A model generated the notes under the pieces. The model had not been told where the DNA came from. It searched no databases and worked only from the letters and a program-made list of their open reading frames with translations. DNA of 64,000 nt from an uncultured Prochlorococcus sp. (GTDB lineage Bacteria > Cyanobacteriota > Cyanobacteriia > PCC-6307 > Cyanobiaceae): positions 62,001 to 126,000 of the forward strand of contig CACBEF010000001.1 in NCBI GenBank assembly GCA_902538225.1, given 5' to 3'. The position numbers and the translations under genes are program-made. Shown here one piece after another: positions 44,015 through 52,206 of this stretch. How positions within the stretch are numbered: position 1 is the stretch's first letter; each line of letters opens with the position of its first letter.

Positions 44015-44905
44015 ATGAGGGAAAATTTTTCAATTAGATTGATATCTATAAATGAAATACCAGAAGTCACAAACTGGGCAAGGTTAGAAGGATTTTCTCC
44101 TGGAATGGATGATGTATCAATTTATAGAAATACAGATAAACAAGGGGTATGGGTAGCTTGTCTCGACAATAATCCCGTAGGCTCTATTGCGTGTATAAAA
44201 TATAATTCCTCGTATGGTTTTATAGGTTTATTTATCGTTAAAAAAGAATTCCGAAATAATGGATATGGAGTGAGATTATGGAAACATGCTCTGGGATATT
44301 TAAAAAATGTTGATTGTATTGGTCTTGAGGCTGCCCCAGATAGATTGAATGATTATGCAAAGTGGGGGTTTAGAACATCTTCCATTACAAATCGATGGAA
44401 ATTAAATGGATCTCAAGATTTTCCATTGAGAAATTTCTATAAAGATCAATTTCATTCTTTTAAAGTTGTTCAGGGTAATAAAATTTCTTCTGAAGCAGTC
44501 TTAATTTATGATGATCAAAGAGAACCTAGTCCTAGACCACATTTTCTAAATGACTGGTTGAAAAATTCTCATGGTAATGTCAGTGCAATTGTCGATAATA
44601 ATGGGATGTGCCATGGATTTGGAAGAATAAGACCTTGTGTATTGGAGGATAATGAACAAGGCTGGAGAATCGGACCTCTTTTAGCGGATACTCCACCACT
44701 TGCTGAACTGTTAATAAGGGAGTTAGTTGGTGATTTAGATGCCCAAATCTTATTGGATTGCTCTAATCTGAATCCTTATGCAAATTATCTTTTGTCAAGT
44801 TTGGGGTTTGAGGAAATATCAAAAACTTACAGAATGTATAAAGGCATTCAACCTCCCTGCCCAATGAATCAAGTATACGGACTTGCCTGCTTGGAACTGG
44901 GGTGA
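44015..44905 (+). CDS. GNAT-family N-acetyltransferase with duplicated fold
   Basis: This 296-aa protein has a clear N-terminal GNAT domain (IGLFIVKKEFRNNGYGVRLWKHA gives the acetyl-CoA loop R-x-x-G-x-G/V) and a second half that looks like a degenerate GNAT/YitH acetyltransferase-like domain (GFGRIRPCVLEDNEQGWRIGPLLAD, ANYLLSSLGFEE). Substrate unknown. It ends with cysteines near PPCPMNQVYGLACLEL. Confidence 0.85.
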   Translation: MRENFSIRLISINEIPEVTNWARLEGFSPGMDDVSIYRNTDKQGVWVACLDNNPVGSIACIKYNSSYGFIGLFIVKKEFRNNGYGVRLWKHALGYLKNVDCIGLEAAPDRLNDYAKWGFRTSSITNRWKLNGSQDFPLRNFYKDQFHSFKVVQGNKISSEAVLIYDDQREPSPRPHFLNDWLKNSHGNVSAIVDNNGMCHGFGRIRPCVLEDNEQGWRIGPLLADTPPLAELLIRELVGDLDAQILLDCSNLNPYANYLLSSLGFEEISKTYRMYKGIQPPCPMNQVYGLACLELG

Positions 44906-44977
44906 TTTCCTTTAAAGCGTTCAATTTACTTTATGTTTATGTAATACTGAAAGAAGTTTGTTTGATTATCAATAAGC

Positions 44978-45226
44978 TTAACTTTCAGAAGGTTTCAAAA
45001 TTTTTTCTACAATATCGGCGTTGATTATAGTGATCTCTCCATTATCAATATTGGCAACTTGAAACAAGGTCCATGAATTTGGATTTCTAGCTCCTCCAAT
45101 ACAGTCGATAACTTGACCGACCCAATAATTTTTATTCTTATCCTTGGTATTTTCGCAATTTTCTTTTTTAATTGCGACATGATCACCAGGCTTAACGAAA
45201 AGAAACTCAGGAGTTACCGAGCTCAC
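44978..45226 (-). CDS. Small protein resembling the DUF3104 family
   Basis: An 82-aa soluble protein containing FVKPGDHVAIKKEN, YWVGQVIDCIGGARNP, LFQVANIDNGEITIINADIV. The pattern (WxGxV...GxR...LFQVxxxDxGxxxxxxxDxV) recalls the marine-picocyanobacterial DUF3104 family, probably an SH3-like barrel. No function known. Confidence 0.65.
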   Translation of the reverse strand: MSSVTPEFLFVKPGDHVAIKKENCENTKDKNKNYWVGQVIDCIGGARNPNSWTLFQVANIDNGEITIINADIVEKILKPSES

Positions 45227-45323
45227 AATAAATAGCTAATAGTATATATATACTATAGTAAGTTATTAGTTTTGTTGCTGAACTTTGAATTATTTCGCAA
45301 ACTAGGGGTAATTCAAAAATAAA

Positions 45324-45416
45324 ATGGAATCAACTGAAATTGCTATATTTTCAACATTATTAGGGTTAATTTTAGCTTTAACTGACGCTTATATAGAAAG
45401 AAATATTCCTGGATGA
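45324..45416 (+). CDS. 30-residue single-helix membrane peptide
   Basis: MESTEIAIFSTLLGLILALT then DAYIERNIPG: one hydrophobic helix with an acidic N-terminus and polar tail, the shape of a small photosystem or b6f subunit. It resembles none of PsaI, PsaM, PetL, PetG, PetM, PetN, PsbX or Psb30 closely enough to name. Confidence 0.5.
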   Translation: MESTEIAIFSTLLGLILALTDAYIERNIPG

Positions 45417-45433
45417 TATTTCCAATTCATTTC

Positions 45434-45589
45434 TTAAATTAAATAAGATTTAAGCTGGTCTAAAATATCGGCACGGTTGGAAACTAATTTTGTAAAAACT
45501 AAATATATCAACCCTCCCATAGCGAGTCTTCCGTTAATTTTCTCTAACTGCTTTAGTTTTCTCAACAGATTAATTTCGCTCTTAAACAA
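45434..45589 (-). CDS. Divergent Hli-like (ELIP/CAB-type) peptide
   Basis: A 51-codon frame starting at TTG (45589) contains LEKINGRLAMGGLIYLVF, which fits the chlorophyll-binding consensus ExxNGRxAM of high-light-inducible proteins, followed by one hydrophobic helix and a tail VSNRADILDQLKSYLI unlike ordinary Hli C-termini. No ATG precedes the motif in frame, so the start is uncertain. The motif makes it a good candidate for a pigment-binding stress protein. Confidence 0.6.
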   Translation of the reverse strand: MFKSEINLLRKLKQLEKINGRLAMGGLIYLVFTKLVSNRADILDQLKSYLI

Positions 45590-45690
45590 AATTTAAAGGG
45601 TATAGAAAATAAAAAAGTATTGATTAATTCAAAATTAAAAAGAAGTTTTTTACAAATTTATAGAAATATTATTTCAAGCACGAATTAAAT

Positions 45691-45828
45691 TTAAAGCCAA
45701 GCCTCTTTCATCTCAAGATAAAGCCTCTCGCTCTCAGCAGAATTAATTTTGCTTTCTGAATAGGATTGTTGCTGTTGCTGCTGTTGCTGTTGAGTTGAGT
45801 TAGTATCAGGATTTTGGACTTCGCTCAT
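45691..45828 (-). CDS. Poly-glutamine microprotein
   Basis: A 45-residue soluble peptide: MSEVQNPDTNST, then nine consecutive glutamines (mixed CAA/CAG codons), then SYSESKINSAESERLYLEMKEAWL. The charged C-terminal half could form a helix. Mixed codons argue the Q-run is kept by selection rather than a fresh slippage product. Unrecognised. Confidence 0.5.
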   Translation of the reverse strand: MSEVQNPDTNSTQQQQQQQQQSYSESKINSAESERLYLEMKEAWL

Positions 45829-45944
45829 TAGAGGAATAAATTGTTTGTGTTTATTCTCTCATATTTAGAGCTTTTTTTGTCAAAATAAATTCTTAAATTT
45901 TATTTAAATTTTATACGTTTTTAATTTTCCTCTTTTGAGTGAAG

Positions 45945-46046
45945 TTATTTCGCTACGGTAGTTTTAGTGTATAGAAATTTAACTTCCCAATATACAATTC
46001 CTAGAAAAATAGCACTTGCAATAATAATTTCAGAAATGGCTAACAT
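45945..46046 (-). CDS. 33-residue single-helix membrane peptide
   Basis: MLAISEIIIASAIFLGIVYW followed by EVKFLYTKTTVAK: one helix with a basic cytoplasmic tail. Unrecognised; supported only by start, stop and hydrophobic pattern. Confidence 0.45.
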   Translation of the reverse strand: MLAISEIIIASAIFLGIVYWEVKFLYTKTTVAK

Positions 46047-46194
46047 TTTATTTTTCAATTCTAATTTAATTTTGGTATCAATTTACACAGAATGCAATAG
46101 GTACTAATTACATTTAAGATTTTAAAAAATCTTATTTAATAAAAATAACGCGTCGAAATAATATAAAATTTTAAGTTAGATACATATTATTTTC

Positions 46195-46629
46195 GTGGGA
46201 AATTTCATAAATTCAACAACTCTTATACCTTTAATACCTTTAATAACCTCTTTATTAATTTTTATTTTATTGATAAGTTTCAACAGAACACTCAACAGGT
46301 TAACAAAACCAGTTACTGCACTGGTTGCATTATCTTTATTAAGTTCTGCTTTTATAAGCTCATTCGACTATTTTAAGAAAATAGAAGAAGAATTAGTTTT
46401 ATCTGAATTTCTCAAATTTTTTGAAGAAAAAAATTTAGTTATACATCTCAATTTAGTAAATGAAAGAATTATAATTTTTTTCTCATTAATAATGATATTA
46501 ATTATTGGAATATCTTTTTATAAATTGCCTAGAAAAAATGGTTACGTCTCATTGATGATTAGCCTAGGATTAATATCTTCTTCGATGATGCTCTCAATAT
46601 TGCTAATAGATTTCTCAGCACTAATCTAA
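46195..46629 (+). CDS. Three-helix membrane protein, weakly like an NDH-1 NdhF/NdhD N-terminus
   Basis: This is 144 aa with a GTG start. There are four hydrophobic segments (about 8-28, 40-55, 90-105, 115-142). The start LIPLIPLITSLLIFILL recalls the first helix of NuoL/NdhF-type antiporter subunits, but no conserved Lys/Glu channel residues are evident, so this is only a resemblance. Its stop overlaps that of the convergent PTOX gene by 4 bases. Confidence 0.6.
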   Translation: MGNFINSTTLIPLIPLITSLLIFILLISFNRTLNRLTKPVTALVALSLLSSAFISSFDYFKKIEEELVLSEFLKFFEEKNLVIHLNLVNERIIIFFSLIMILIIGISFYKLPRKNGYVSLMISLGLISSSMMLSILLIDFSALI

Positions 46630-47135
46630 ACTGAAGTAAGCATCGACAAAGCTTGGTTAAGTTCTTGGACATGATTTAATTCATCTTGAGCAATTTCTTT
46701 TATTTTTTGATCATTTGGATTATCTATTAAATATTTGGAATAAGTTTCAAAAGCATGTTCTTCGATTTTTATGTTGACATCATAAGCATTGGCTGGAGAG
46801 AAGAAATAATAAAAAACCATGATCCAGTAATAGACAAGCACAAGGTGTCTCGCAAAAAATCTATCAATCCAGAACTTATCTCCTCCTCTTTTCTCCATTT
46901 CTTTAAGATGCTCAGTTTCGTTAATAGCTTGATAAAAATGTTCTTTCATTAAAAGCATTGTTTTTTCATTTTTAATTCCTAAGGATTCTTTAAAATGAAG
47001 GACTGAAAGAAATGCAAAATAAGGTGATCTAGCTATTACTTCTAAAACCCAAAATCTTTGTAAAGATCTACCAGAGTATATGAAGTCTAAGAAGTTAACA
47101 GTACTGTTCAAGATCAAAGAATTTAATTTCTTCAT
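46626..47135 (-). CDS. Plastoquinol terminal oxidase (PTOX/alternative oxidase family)
   Basis: This di-iron oxidase transfers electrons from plastoquinol to oxygen. All iron-ligand motifs are present: LEVIARSPYFAF (Glu32), NETEH (Glu73, His76), EEHAFETY, and DELNHV. The 169-aa length is short because there is no N-terminal extension. Known in some high-light Prochlorococcus as a safety valve for excess electrons. It converges with the NdhF-like membrane protein. Confidence 0.92.
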   Translation of the reverse strand: MKKLNSLILNSTVNFLDFIYSGRSLQRFWVLEVIARSPYFAFLSVLHFKESLGIKNEKTMLLMKEHFYQAINETEHLKEMEKRGGDKFWIDRFFARHLVLVYYWIMVFYYFFSPANAYDVNIKIEEHAFETYSKYLIDNPNDQKIKEIAQDELNHVQELNQALSMLTSV

Positions 47136-47290
47136 AAATTTCTTTTTACTTTAAGTATAATTACTCAGTCGCTCGAGGGCCATAATTTATTGAATTAATT
47201 AACAAAAAATTAATACTTATAGTCTAAAAATTGTTACTTCCATTGAAATATTTTTTTTTCATGCATTAATTGGATAGATAAAAATTTTAT

Positions 47291-47431
47291 ATGACAACTA
47301 CTGAAAAAATTGCAAATGCGAAAAAGAGGATTGATGAATTAGAAAGACTTATAAAATATTGGAATGATTCAGACCATGATGAGGCAAAAATAGTAAATTT
47401 TACAAGGACCATTGAAAATAAAGTCGCTTAG
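47291..47431 (+). CDS. 46-residue helical soluble microprotein
   Basis: MTTTEKIANAKKRIDELERLI then KYWNDSDHDEAKIV: strongly charged, heptad-like Leu/Ile spacing in the first half, no membrane part. Unrecognised. Confidence 0.5.
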   Translation: MTTTEKIANAKKRIDELERLIKYWNDSDHDEAKIVNFTRTIENKVA

Positions 47432-47577
47432 ATTGTGACGATTAAGGCTGATTAACTTTATTTTTTAAAGTGACTTAATATCTTTGAGGTTTCGAATATT
47501 GTTTAATTTATAAATAGAGCAATTAAACCTATTCTCAAAAACGGTAAGGAAGAAATAATCTAAAAGAAAAATATATT

Positions 47578-47691
47578 ATGAAAACCTTTTCAAAAAAATA
47601 TTTAGTTCCAATTAAATTTATACCATTGGTTTTTTGGGTATTAATATCTTTTATGAGTATATATTTGTGTAAGATAGCCTGGATAAATTGA
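47578..47691 (+). CDS. 37-residue single-helix membrane peptide
   Basis: A basic N-terminus (MKTFSKKYLVPIKF) is followed by one helix (IPLVFWVLISFMSIYLCKIAW). Unrecognised. Confidence 0.45.
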   Translation: MKTFSKKYLVPIKFIPLVFWVLISFMSIYLCKIAWIN

Positions 47692-47704
47692 ATAACTAAA
47701 GAAT

Positions 47705-48013
47705 CTAGCTTCTCCTTAGCCAACCAGGAGCACCGCCAAACCAATCTGATATGTCATCTTCATTTGGGTTGAAATGATTTTCTTTGTCTAGTCCATCTAT
47801 CCCAAATGATTGTAAGAGGTTATCAATACCCCCATCATTTTTTGTACCATTCCTTCTAAAGCTGTTAGCTTTTTTCAGCCAAAGAGAAATTGTCGAATTA
47901 TGGTGTGCAAATTTCTCAACATATATCCTATCTTCTAATGTAATTGATTTATCTTGAGCAATTCTTTTAATTATTCCCTGGATCTTTAGTCTTTTTGCAT
48001 TACTAAGAAGCAT
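47705..48013 (-). CDS. Unknown soluble protein with DWFGG tail
   Basis: This is 102 aa: a basic helical first half (IKRIAQDKSITLEDRIYVEKFAHHNSTISLWLKKA in two runs), then a Gly/Asn/Asp-rich stretch and the end DDISDWFGGAPGWLRRS. No signal or membrane segment. Not recognised, but coding character is good. Confidence 0.6.
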   Translation of the reverse strand: MLLSNAKRLKIQGIIKRIAQDKSITLEDRIYVEKFAHHNSTISLWLKKANSFRRNGTKNDGGIDNLLQSFGIDGLDKENHFNPNEDDISDWFGGAPGWLRRS

Positions 48014-48313
48014 TTTTGTTTAATTCATTATTCTTTTTATAGGAAGGATCACTAAAAATATCTTGTCAATGTTTATTTCAACAAATTAACTATTTCAAAA
48101 GGTTTTTAAGCTAGAAAAGTTTTAACTCACTAAAAAAAGGGATCAATAAGTTACGCATGATACTTTTATTCATTTATCAAACTTATAATTCCTACAAAAA
48201 AGATAAAGAAAATCAATCCATTCACAAGGATACTTTGAAATTAAGATAACTGGACAAAGTTGTTGCACTATAGTAAAAATGTACTAATATTAGTACAGAT
48301 GTATTATTAAGAT
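48014..48313. other. Intergenic region without a confident gene
   Basis: A 300-base AT-rich spacer. The only frame of note is a 19-codon hydrophobic one on the minus strand near 48175-48235 (GTG start), too short to call. It must hold the promoters of the two divergent flanking genes. Confidence 0.5.
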
Positions 48314-48520
48314 ATGAAAGTGATTTCATCTTCTCCTTATGCCCCTTTTAATTCAAAAGAGTGGAATTCTCTAATAAGCAAAAATGCAAAGTTTGAAAAT
48401 ACTCCAATAAAAATTCAAAAAAAATTTTATAGAACTTTTACTCTAAAAAAGATTGAAAAAGATGAACTTTTGCAAGAGAAGTATGAATTGCATCAACAAA
48501 TGCAAATTGTATTCGGATAG
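48314..48520 (+). CDS. Small basic soluble protein, unknown
   Basis: This is 68 aa, starting MKVISSSPYAPFNSKEWNSL; rich in Lys, Gln and Phe, ending in a helical KDELLQEKYELHQQMQIVFG. Unrecognised. Confidence 0.55.
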   Translation: MKVISSSPYAPFNSKEWNSLISKNAKFENTPIKIQKKFYRTFTLKKIEKDELLQEKYELHQQMQIVFG

Positions 48521-48610
48521 AAAAATATTAACTAACAATCTTTTTATTGAATATTATTTTATGAGATCCAATTTTTTGTTAGATTAGTAGAAATACAAGA
48601 AGGATTTAAT

Positions 48611-48901
48611 TTGGCTGTAGATCAAGAACTTTTAAAAGAAGTTACCCAAGAACTTTGGAATACCGTAAAAAAATTAAGACCTGAAATTGATCGGCAAACT
48701 CGACTTCAATTAGTTTTAAAGGCTTTATTAACTATTGGAGATTTGCCAGATCAAATGCAAGCTGCCATGGTAGTAGGTGTTTGCGCAGAAATGGATAAGA
48801 GTGATGTTGATAATGTTGAAACTAATTCACAAACTAAAGATTCAAGCGGAGTTGATACTTCTACAGGCAGAAAAGTAGTTAGAAGAAGTTCAGCTAAATA
48901 A
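48611..48901 (+). CDS. Conserved-looking soluble protein, TTG start
   Basis: This is 96 aa. A helical core (QELWNTVKKLRPEIDRQTRLQ, then LVLKALLTIGDLPDQMQAAMV) is followed by a polar, Ser/Thr/Asp-rich tail ending in basic VVRRSSAK. The TTG start is supported by AGAAGGA ending 6 bases before it; there is no upstream ATG in frame. Unknown function. Confidence 0.65.
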   Translation: MAVDQELLKEVTQELWNTVKKLRPEIDRQTRLQLVLKALLTIGDLPDQMQAAMVVGVCAEMDKSDVDNVETNSQTKDSSGVDTSTGRKVVRRSSAK

Positions 48902-48912
48902 ACCTTAAACTA

Positions 48913-49116
48913 TCATCCTTTAATATTCTTTGATTCGTTTTTATTAAGTCTATTGAATAGGTAATATGAAATTACAATTAAGAGAGGAACAAATATTGAA
49001 TGTAAAGTCATCATTAATTCTGTTTGGCCCATTCCTATAAGATTTGACTCGCTTGGAAGTTGTTCTGACCAAGTGCCAACTAAATGCCAGGCTTGAGGAA
49101 TTGATAAGAAAAACAT
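48913..49116 (-). CDS. Small one-helix membrane protein, unknown
   Basis: This is 67 aa; a C-terminal helix (about 36-57, TLHSIFVPLLIVISYYLF) precedes a basic tail. The first half contains QAWHLVGTWSEQLPSES. Unrecognised. Confidence 0.55.
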   Translation of the reverse strand: MFFLSIPQAWHLVGTWSEQLPSESNLIGMGQTELMMTLHSIFVPLLIVISYYLFNRLNKNESKNIKG

Positions 49117-49232
49117 ATAAGAGCTATAAGTTAAGTTTATGTTCAGATAAAGATTATCATTATTGAACCTTTTTGCTTTGTTTATTCTTATTTCTTAACT
49201 AAGTATTTGTAGAGTTATAAAAATAACTTGAT

Positions 49233-50762
49233 TCATAAATTTATTTTCTTAAGAAGAGTTTTAAATTCTTTTTTACCAATAATTTTTTCAGCTGCGTAAG
49301 CACCACTTGCCGAAACAGCAGGAATTCCAATACCTGGAAATGTACTTGCGCCGCAAGTAAATAAATTTTTCACAGGAGTTTTGCAACCTGGGAAAAGACC
49401 TTTTGCTGCAGATAATGCAGGGCCGTAACTACCACAATAGGTATTGGTGAATTTTTTATGCGTGATTGGGGTTCCTAGCATCTTTAAATCAATCCTTTCA
49501 TCTATGTCAGGGATAAATTTTCGAACTGCATTAAGGAATATTGAACATCTTTCTTCTTTCAAATTTCTATATTCTAATTCCTTTGGATTTAGGTTTTCCC
49601 AAATTTCCCAAGGTTCATTTGCGGGAGTATATCCATGAAGAACATGTTTCCCATTAGGGGCCATATTTTTATCCAAAACAGATGGGATTGAAAATACAGC
49701 TATATTTCTTTCTGCAGTTATACCTTTTTCCCAGTCATCAACATGTATCGCATGTATTGGCAAATCTTCAAGACCATCAGCATCAAAACCTAGATGTATA
49801 TGAAGGAAAGAATCACATTTATTAGGGTTCAAAACTTTTGTATTCCATTTTTTTGAAATTTCATTTGGAATTAACTTTTTTAAATTCCAAACATCAGTAT
49901 TCGTGACAACAGATTCACAACTATAACTAGAACCATTATCAAGAGTTACGCCTGTCGCTAAATTTCTATTGAAGTTAATTGCCTTTACTCTCGAAGATAG
50001 AATTAATTCTCCTCCATTTTTTTTAAATCCTTTAATTAAGGCTTTTACTATAGATTCACTCCCTCCTTTAGGGTATTCAAGGTATGAATTTGGTTCAAAC
50101 CATTCGTTAAATAAAGTAGCCATCGCAGCTGTATTTGTATCATGCATGGACATACCACTTATCAAAAAGCTCAATAAATCAACCCAATTCCTGAGAAAAG
50201 GATCCTCTAGATGATTATTTACTAAATTCCCAAAACCTTTATTAATTTTTGGTATTTGCTTGATATTAGGTAAAAATTTTGAGGTTAAATTTATTAGATC
50301 TAAGAAATTTATTGATTCGGGAGAAAATGAGAGTAAAGGTATTTCATTTATTATTTGGCTAAGAGGTTTTATTCCGGAAATAAATGATTCCCATTCTTTA
50401 ACTGATTTCTCACCTCTTAAAGTTTTAATTGTTTGTTTAAAAGGTTCTTCCCCCACATCAAGATTAAAATTGCCTTCTGGAACAATTACTTGCCAACCTT
50501 TGTATTGAAATAATTCAACTTCTTCATCAAGTAATTTAAGAATTTGCCCTAAGGGATTAGTTGTCGGCCATTTACCTATTCCACTCCACAATGAAGGACC
50601 TGATTCGAATGTGTAACCTTTTTTTTTGAAACTGTGAGCAACGCCTCCAGGCTGTGTATGTGCTTCACATATGAGAACTTTTTTGCCTACAAAAGCTAGA
50701 ATCGAACCGCAACATAATCCTCCTATTCCACTACCCACTATCACAACATCGTACGGATCCAT
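49233..50762 (-). CDS. Carotenoid isomerase/phytoene desaturase-family FAD oxidoreductase
   Basis: This 509-aa flavoprotein has the N-terminal dinucleotide fold VVIVGSGIGGLCCGSILA, GGVAHSFKKKGYTFESGP, and the C-terminal FTCGASTFPGIGIPAVSASG typical of CrtI/CrtISO (CrtH) proteins. Size and the GPSLWSG segment favour the CRTISO/CrtH side, which converts poly-cis-lycopene to all-trans. Other cyanobacterial paralogues of this family have unknown substrates, so crtH is not asserted. Confidence 0.82.
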   Translation of the reverse strand: MDPYDVVIVGSGIGGLCCGSILAFVGKKVLICEAHTQPGGVAHSFKKKGYTFESGPSLWSGIGKWPTTNPLGQILKLLDEEVELFQYKGWQVIVPEGNFNLDVGEEPFKQTIKTLRGEKSVKEWESFISGIKPLSQIINEIPLLSFSPESINFLDLINLTSKFLPNIKQIPKINKGFGNLVNNHLEDPFLRNWVDLLSFLISGMSMHDTNTAAMATLFNEWFEPNSYLEYPKGGSESIVKALIKGFKKNGGELILSSRVKAINFNRNLATGVTLDNGSSYSCESVVTNTDVWNLKKLIPNEISKKWNTKVLNPNKCDSFLHIHLGFDADGLEDLPIHAIHVDDWEKGITAERNIAVFSIPSVLDKNMAPNGKHVLHGYTPANEPWEIWENLNPKELEYRNLKEERCSIFLNAVRKFIPDIDERIDLKMLGTPITHKKFTNTYCGSYGPALSAAKGLFPGCKTPVKNLFTCGASTFPGIGIPAVSASGAYAAEKIIGKKEFKTLLKKINL

Positions 50763-50801
50763 TAAATATTTACTTTAGTCTTCTCGTAAAACTAATTAGT
50801 T

Positions 50802-50912
50802 TTAGACAAATGTATTAGTTGAAGTTGTTATACTTAATATAACAGCTAGGAAGAATATGTAAGGTACTGCTTTTAAGGGTATGTATCCTTGGCTTTTAGA
50901 AATAAAATCCAT
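50802..50912 (-). CDS. 36-residue single-helix membrane peptide
   Basis: From the ATG at 50912: MDFISKSQGYIPLKAV, then the helix PYIFFLAVILSITTS. It lies 39 bases upstream of the carotenoid isomerase-like gene on the same strand. The frame is open further upstream, but that part lacks coding character. Unrecognised. Confidence 0.4.
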   Translation of the reverse strand: MDFISKSQGYIPLKAVPYIFFLAVILSITTSTNTFV

Positions 50913-51085
50913 AAGTTTAGTTACTTTATGTAAACATAATAACGAGATCTTGTTCCTTATGTGTGCCAAAAAATTATTTTTTTGGAAATATACTGAAACA
51001 AAGAAATCTTTTTGGAGAGATTTTCTAACTAAGAACATTTTTTGTGAAGTTATATTAGTATTTGATTCTTAGATTAAAGTCTATT

Positions 51086-51571
51086 ATGAAACACTTCCCT
51101 GATATTAATGAGATAAAGCTATTAGAAAAAAATTCTCAAAAAAATGGTAGCGGAATTGTACATGAGGAATTGTTAGGAATATGGAAGTTTAAGTATGTAT
51201 GGGGAAATGAGTCAGATGAAATCAAAAATATACCCAGTTCGATTCTCCAAGTATTATCGGCAAGACTCGAATTAAAAAGTAAAAATAAAGAGGATCAAAT
51301 AAATTATGAAATAAAAAATTCAATTAATTTCGGATTATTAAATATTACTTTTGTAGGGATGGCAGAATTAAAAGGGCTTAGACCTTTATTGGCTTTTTAT
51401 TTTGAAGAATTGAAAATTAGTATAAGTAGTCTTCGAATATTTAATAAGGAATTAAAAAAACCAGAAGATAAAAAAATGCCTTTTTTCTCACTTGTAGGAA
51501 TTAGCACTAAAGATAATTGGTTATGTGCTCGAGGCAGGGGCGGAGGTCTTGCAATATGGGTTAAGTCTTAA
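51086..51571 (+). CDS. PAP/fibrillin-like protein, tentative
   Basis: This is 161 aa from the preferred ATG at 51086 (MKHFPDINEI); a frame-start eight codons upstream is possible. EELLGIWKFKYVWG near the start and the C-terminal MPFFSLVGISTKDNWLCARGRGGGLAIW recall plastid-lipid-associated/fibrillin-type beta-barrels, which bind lipids or carotenoids. It lies upstream, on the opposite strand, of the carotenoid isomerase-like gene, consistent with that idea, but the match is by eye. Confidence 0.55.
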   Translation: MKHFPDINEIKLLEKNSQKNGSGIVHEELLGIWKFKYVWGNESDEIKNIPSSILQVLSARLELKSKNKEDQINYEIKNSINFGLLNITFVGMAELKGLRPLLAFYFEELKISISSLRIFNKELKKPEDKKMPFFSLVGISTKDNWLCARGRGGGLAIWVKS

Positions 51572-51572
51572 T

Positions 51573-51788
51573 TTAGTGGTATTCTCCTGGATGATCGACC
51601 TTTCTTACGGTAACTTTATCAACTTTTTGTCCATTAAATCTTAAGAGATCATCTCCTGAAAAGTCATAACCTAAGCGTTGACCTATCAAGGCTACATCAT
51701 CTGCTGTAGAAGATGAAGTAACCTGCTTTTTTAATTCTTCATCAGATTGCATCTTAATTAAGAATTTTCTTATTTCAGAAAAACTCAT
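51573..51788 (-). CDS. Nif11-domain small protein
   Basis: A 71-aa protein with the Nif11/nitrogen-fixation-leader pattern: IRKFLIKMQSDEELKKQV, TADDVALIGQRLGYDFSGDDLL. In marine picocyanobacteria such proteins are common, and in some strains they serve as leaders of prochlorosin-type lanthipeptides. The tail here (KVTVRKVDHPGEYH) has no Gly-Gly cleavage site plus Cys-rich core, so it is not a lanthipeptide precursor. Confidence 0.8.
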   Translation of the reverse strand: MSFSEIRKFLIKMQSDEELKKQVTSSSTADDVALIGQRLGYDFSGDDLLRFNGQKVDKVTVRKVDHPGEYH

Positions 51789-51882
51789 TACTAGAATTTG
51801 GTTGATTGATGTTTAAAAAAATTTTTATAAAATCTTTTTCTTAGTAAGAACAAGATAAATAGATAATTATTATACTATTTTT

Positions 51883-52200
51883 ATGACTTACTTATTCCTC
51901 TATATAGTTGGCGTAATTGTAATATGGTGGACATATCGTGTTGGCTGGCTTGAGGCCCTCAAAACAGTAGTTAAAGTTATAGTTCCCTCAGCGCTTATTA
52001 TTTTATTTAACATTAAAGCCGGAAGATTACTTTTTAAAAGTCCTGTAGTCGGTTTATTAAGTGCTTTGCCTACTTCTATTTTTATTTTTAGAGGTTCATT
52101 GCCTTTAGTTAGTTATATAAATAACTGGATTGAAAATAAAATAAATAATTATGATGATTCGGAAGTTATAGATACTGATTCCGTGCCTTTAGATGATTAA
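51883..52200 (+). CDS. Small membrane protein, unknown
   Basis: This is 105 aa with about three hydrophobic segments (1-14, 24-44, 55-82) and an acidic tail ending DTDSVPLDD. It starts YLFLYIVGVIVIWWTYRVGW. Unrecognised. Confidence 0.6.
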   Translation: MTYLFLYIVGVIVIWWTYRVGWLEALKTVVKVIVPSALIILFNIKAGRLLFKSPVVGLLSALPTSIFIFRGSLPLVSYINNWIENKINNYDDSEVIDTDSVPLDD

Positions 52201-52206
52201 ATTAAT

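Noticed and set aside
50881..51072. 63-codon plus-strand frame upstream of the fibrillin-like gene
   Set aside because: It overlaps the better-looking 36-residue peptide on the other strand and the next gene start, and lacks a coding-like pattern.
51573..51788. Lanthipeptide (prochlorosin) precursor
   Set aside because: The leader is Nif11-like but there is no Gly-Gly site followed by a Cys/Ser/Thr-rich core, and no LanM gene is nearby.
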